Below the pieces are notes generated by a model, which was given only the letters and a program-made list of their open reading frames with translations, was not told the origin of the DNA and did no database searches. Shown here piece after piece: positions 61,444-64,000 of a stretch of DNA of 64,000 nt. The first letter of the stretch is position 1; the number at the start of each line of letters is the position of its first letter. The stretch spans positions 33,379,668-33,443,667 of the forward strand of contig NC_092569.1 in NCBI RefSeq assembly GCF_037975245.1, in the 5' to 3' direction. This DNA is from Apostichopus japonicus. Its lineage: Eukaryota > Echinodermata > Holothuroidea > Aspidochirotida > Stichopodidae. The position numbers were made by a program, and so were the translations under genes.

Positions 61444-62686
61444 ATGGCGGAAAGCCCAGAAGAAAAAGTACCACGTCACCCGTGTCGCTCCAGTCTCGGG
61501 AATCAATGGGAAAGATGGAGCGGAGTGAAGAGGAATTTACATCTGAAGAGTGATTCAGAAGTCGCTCGATTTCTACTCGACAGGTGAGCAAATAATAGAT
61601 TTGTTCGCTATTTTTTTTGTTTTCATGATATAACGTTACTTCTCATTATCGGTGAGAGAAACTGAGATCAAACCTCTGCCTCCAGTATTAGTATTATTAC
61701 TACAGTACAGTATCTAGTTTAGCCTAGGCCAGTAGTAGGGCCTATACTAAGTCTATACTAGTACTAGTAGTGTAGGGTACTTAGCCTACTATTTACTAGC
61801 ACTACCAAGGCCAGTTAGGCTAAACGCTCTTACCTTTCTTACTCATTCTTCACAGTCACAGTCTTGTCCAACTGCAACAAGTTTATGTTCTTGATGCTAA
61901 CTAACGTTCACGCATAGATACTTTACACTAGACTTTACAAGGCATGGGCTATGATATGGCAGTGATTTCGTATGCTGTAGCAGAAATCATGAGGCCTACG
62001 TTCTGGCATTTCCCGTTAGTTTGCTGCCCTAAATAACGTTAGTTTCCTCCCCTAAAAACGTGTCTTACGTCCCAAATCATGGGGAGGGAATTATCGTTTT
62101 TCCAGGAAGGAAGCTGATGAAAGCATATTGGTTCTAGGCTATGTGGAAAGAATAAATTTAGTAGGCCTAGGCCTAAGAGGAATAACTGTAGGAATTCTCT
62201 TTCTTTCTACATTTACTACAAATATCTCTTCCCATATAGCCTAACCAATTTGCCTCCCTTGAAAAAATGTTTCTCTCATTGAAATCATTATTTTTTCTCC
62301 TAAATCAAAAATTACAGTTACTTCAGTACCTAACTCTTTCTACGTAGCCTAGCCAAATGTCTTCTTGCTTGAATTCCTCCCCTGAGAAACATTACTTTCC
62401 TCCCTGATAGTTTATTTTTGTGATTCTACTTTTCAGGTTTACAAATTTCTCAAAGTCTGCACGCAGATGGACCTGTGTTCCTGTTATGGAAAAGCACAAT
62501 CCGCAATTGATGAAGGACATATTTAGGCGGAGGTTTGATGATGACAATTCTCAACTAGGACGTGTTGTTCTTGCCGAGGATGACCCAAGGCACATCTCTG
62601 GTACAATTCACCCGAGCCAACCTCCATCAGTTTTACAGCTTCTTGCAAGCCATCAGAGCAGGATGGGGCCAAGTTCTACTTTGTAA
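61444..62686 (+). CDS. Gene D: two 5' exons of an unrecognised gene
   Basis: ATG at 61444 in a good context (AAAATGGCG) opens MAESPEEKVPRHPCRSSLG and continues W-E-R-W ... LHLKSDSEVARFLLDR to donor CAG|GTGAGC at 61583. Acceptor TTTTCAG leads to an exon from 62437 (phase 2): FTNFSKSARRWTC and so on, open to 62686. The W-x-LKSDSEVARFLL pattern recalls a short N-terminal module seen in uncharacterised invertebrate zinc-finger-type proteins; this is recollection, not a search. The true end of the second exon is uncertain. A 49-codon frame at 61379-61528 overlaps it. Confidence 0.45.
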
Positions 62687-62887
62687 TGAGTCAAATCTAT
62701 TAGTCTTCCTTGAATCAGCAAATGATATCATTTGGGGGGGGGGGGGGATGGAGTTGTTGCACAGCTTGTTGCAAGCCATCAGAGCAGGATGGGGCCTAGT
62801 TCTACTTTTTAATAAGTCAAATCTATTAATCTTCCTCGCTTCAGCAAGTAACATTATTTGGGGGTGGGAGGGGGGGGGGAGGTTGGA
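62636..62887. repeat. Tandem duplication of a 126-bp unit
   Basis: CAGCTT-TTGCAAGCCATCAG and AGCAGGATGGGGCC begin two copies (62636 and 62762), each followed by AGTCAAATCTATTA and a run of G. The first copy overlaps the end of the open frame of gene D, so the last codons there may not be real coding sequence. Confidence 0.75.
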
Positions 62888-64000
62888 GTGATTGAAACCT
62901 GCATGTCTCCTACAACTTTCCAGTAATTTAAAAAGTGGTAGGGGTGGGGGGATTTTTTTCTCAAAGTCATCAGTCATGCCAATTGATCTAAAATATAATG
63001 CATGTACTAGTTTGGAATCAGGTTTGGACTCGAAGAACTATTCCTTTTTTTTAATTTTGTTGTTGTAAAGATCAGCAGACTTATTCTAAGCACATTCATC
63101 AATAAAAAAGGAGCACTTAATTGAACTTGTTATGTGTATTGAAGCTTATTAATGTCCATGTTTCAGAATAAATTAGCACATTAAATTGGAAGATTTAGCA
63201 GATTGAAGTAAGAACAGCAGTGAAAGAAACTGTGTGTTTATTCAAAGCCCTGAATGGTAAAGTCAAAGAACACAGACAATTAGAGAAAAACCATGATTAC
63301 ATCTTTCAAAAAAAAAATGTAAAACTAATAACATGTCTATAGTCTTAGATGGTAGTGAAAACAAATCTATATTTGGCAAGGAATACAACTGATCAAGAAA
63401 TACAGAACTGAATACAAGTGAATGATAAAGTCAAGGAAATAGAGACTATCTTTGACCCAAGATACCTTTGACCTATGGAAAACAATATAAATCAATTACT
63501 CTCCAAAGGCTACATATTAAAGCAGCATTTTGCGTCCTTTTCTATGATATTTTTCAACCTCACTGACTCCACTATGTCATAACGACATACATAACTAGCT
63601 TATCTATTTTAATCTTACTTCAAATGGTGGCATAAAATTCGAAAAATTTACAACTTTCAACTTTGTTTTTCTCCTAAATATTTTCCGTTGGGATCCCAAT
63701 TAACCTCGCCCATAATAAGAATATTCAAACACTACGAACGTCATTGACCAATACGTTATCCAACACCAAGCTTGATTTGTGTACAGTCTATATGGCAGTT
63801 GTACCGGGGAGTTACAAAACAACTCCCTGGTTGTGCCAACGCAAAGTCTTGAATCTATTTTTAGCAACGGCTCATAGCTTATCCTGCATCTCTGATTGGT
63901 TGAATTCAGACAAACTAATGGTGTTTGGGGTACTGTATGCGATTAATTTTAAATGTGGAATTTTGTCGTGGATACTTTTCTCATTCTCTGCAAATATCCT
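62888..64000. other. Right end of window, no gene recognised
   Basis: AT-rich sequence with a G-rich patch near 62940. From 63519 it holds a second copy of the TTAAAGCAGCATTTTGCG repeat. Confidence 0.45.

Overview
The window looks like AT-rich nuclear DNA from a marine invertebrate deuterostome, most likely an echinoderm and possibly a sea cucumber. This is inferred from spliceosomal introns, short exons with GT-AG borders, an expanded family of fibrinogen-related (FReD) secreted proteins joined to TIL and EGF-like modules, and the mix of non-LTR, hAT-like and LTR-type repeats. No sequence search was possible, so the species is not established and all alignments were made by eye.

The core of the window is a tandem, same-strand cluster of three related multi-exon genes. 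Gene A (first visible exon 222, stop 5983) enters the window inside intron 1; its signal-peptide exon must lie upstream. Gene B (23498-41470) is complete. It runs from a signal-peptide exon, through a partial FReD, a TIL domain, eight near-identical 210-nt EGF-like exons and a second, full FReD, to a stop codon. Gene C (52325-60433) has a signal-peptide exon and the same order of domains. It has no extra EGF exon, a one-base deletion in the TIL exon, and no terminal FReD exon where A and B have theirs, so it is probably a pseudogene. The shared layout is: signal peptide, FReD first half (two exons), TIL, n EGF-like exons (A=1, B=8, C=0), a joint EGF/FReD-start exon, FReD middle exon, FReD terminal exon. 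The terminal exon carries an unusual 77-83 residue Cys/Tyr-rich insertion at the conserved GGWWY...C site, which in known FReDs borders the ligand pocket.

Downstream of C, a fourth and unrelated gene seems to start at 61444 (exon 1, 61444-61583, then an exon from 62437).

Between the genes there is no convincing coding sequence. The 3' flanks of A and B are homologous (about 5984-8180 with 41471-43490, then 19380-19900 with 43940-45560), so about 11 kb (8.2-19.4 kb) is present only in A. That extra segment holds a diverged tandem array, a TA microsatellite, a non-autonomous hAT-like element with an 8-bp target duplication, a 0.65-kb foldback element and an uninterrupted 1.26-kb GATA array. 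In the B flank a 1.1-kb solo LTR is defined by comparison with A. Further on are a hierarchical TTTACC minisatellite (46.5-47.1 kb) and a decayed non-LTR retrotransposon (49.0-50.6 kb).

Function is inferred from domain families only: the genes probably encode secreted, disulfide-rich, lectin-like recognition proteins. The local duplications, phase-compatible exons and exon fossils indicate a locus still changing by unequal exchange.
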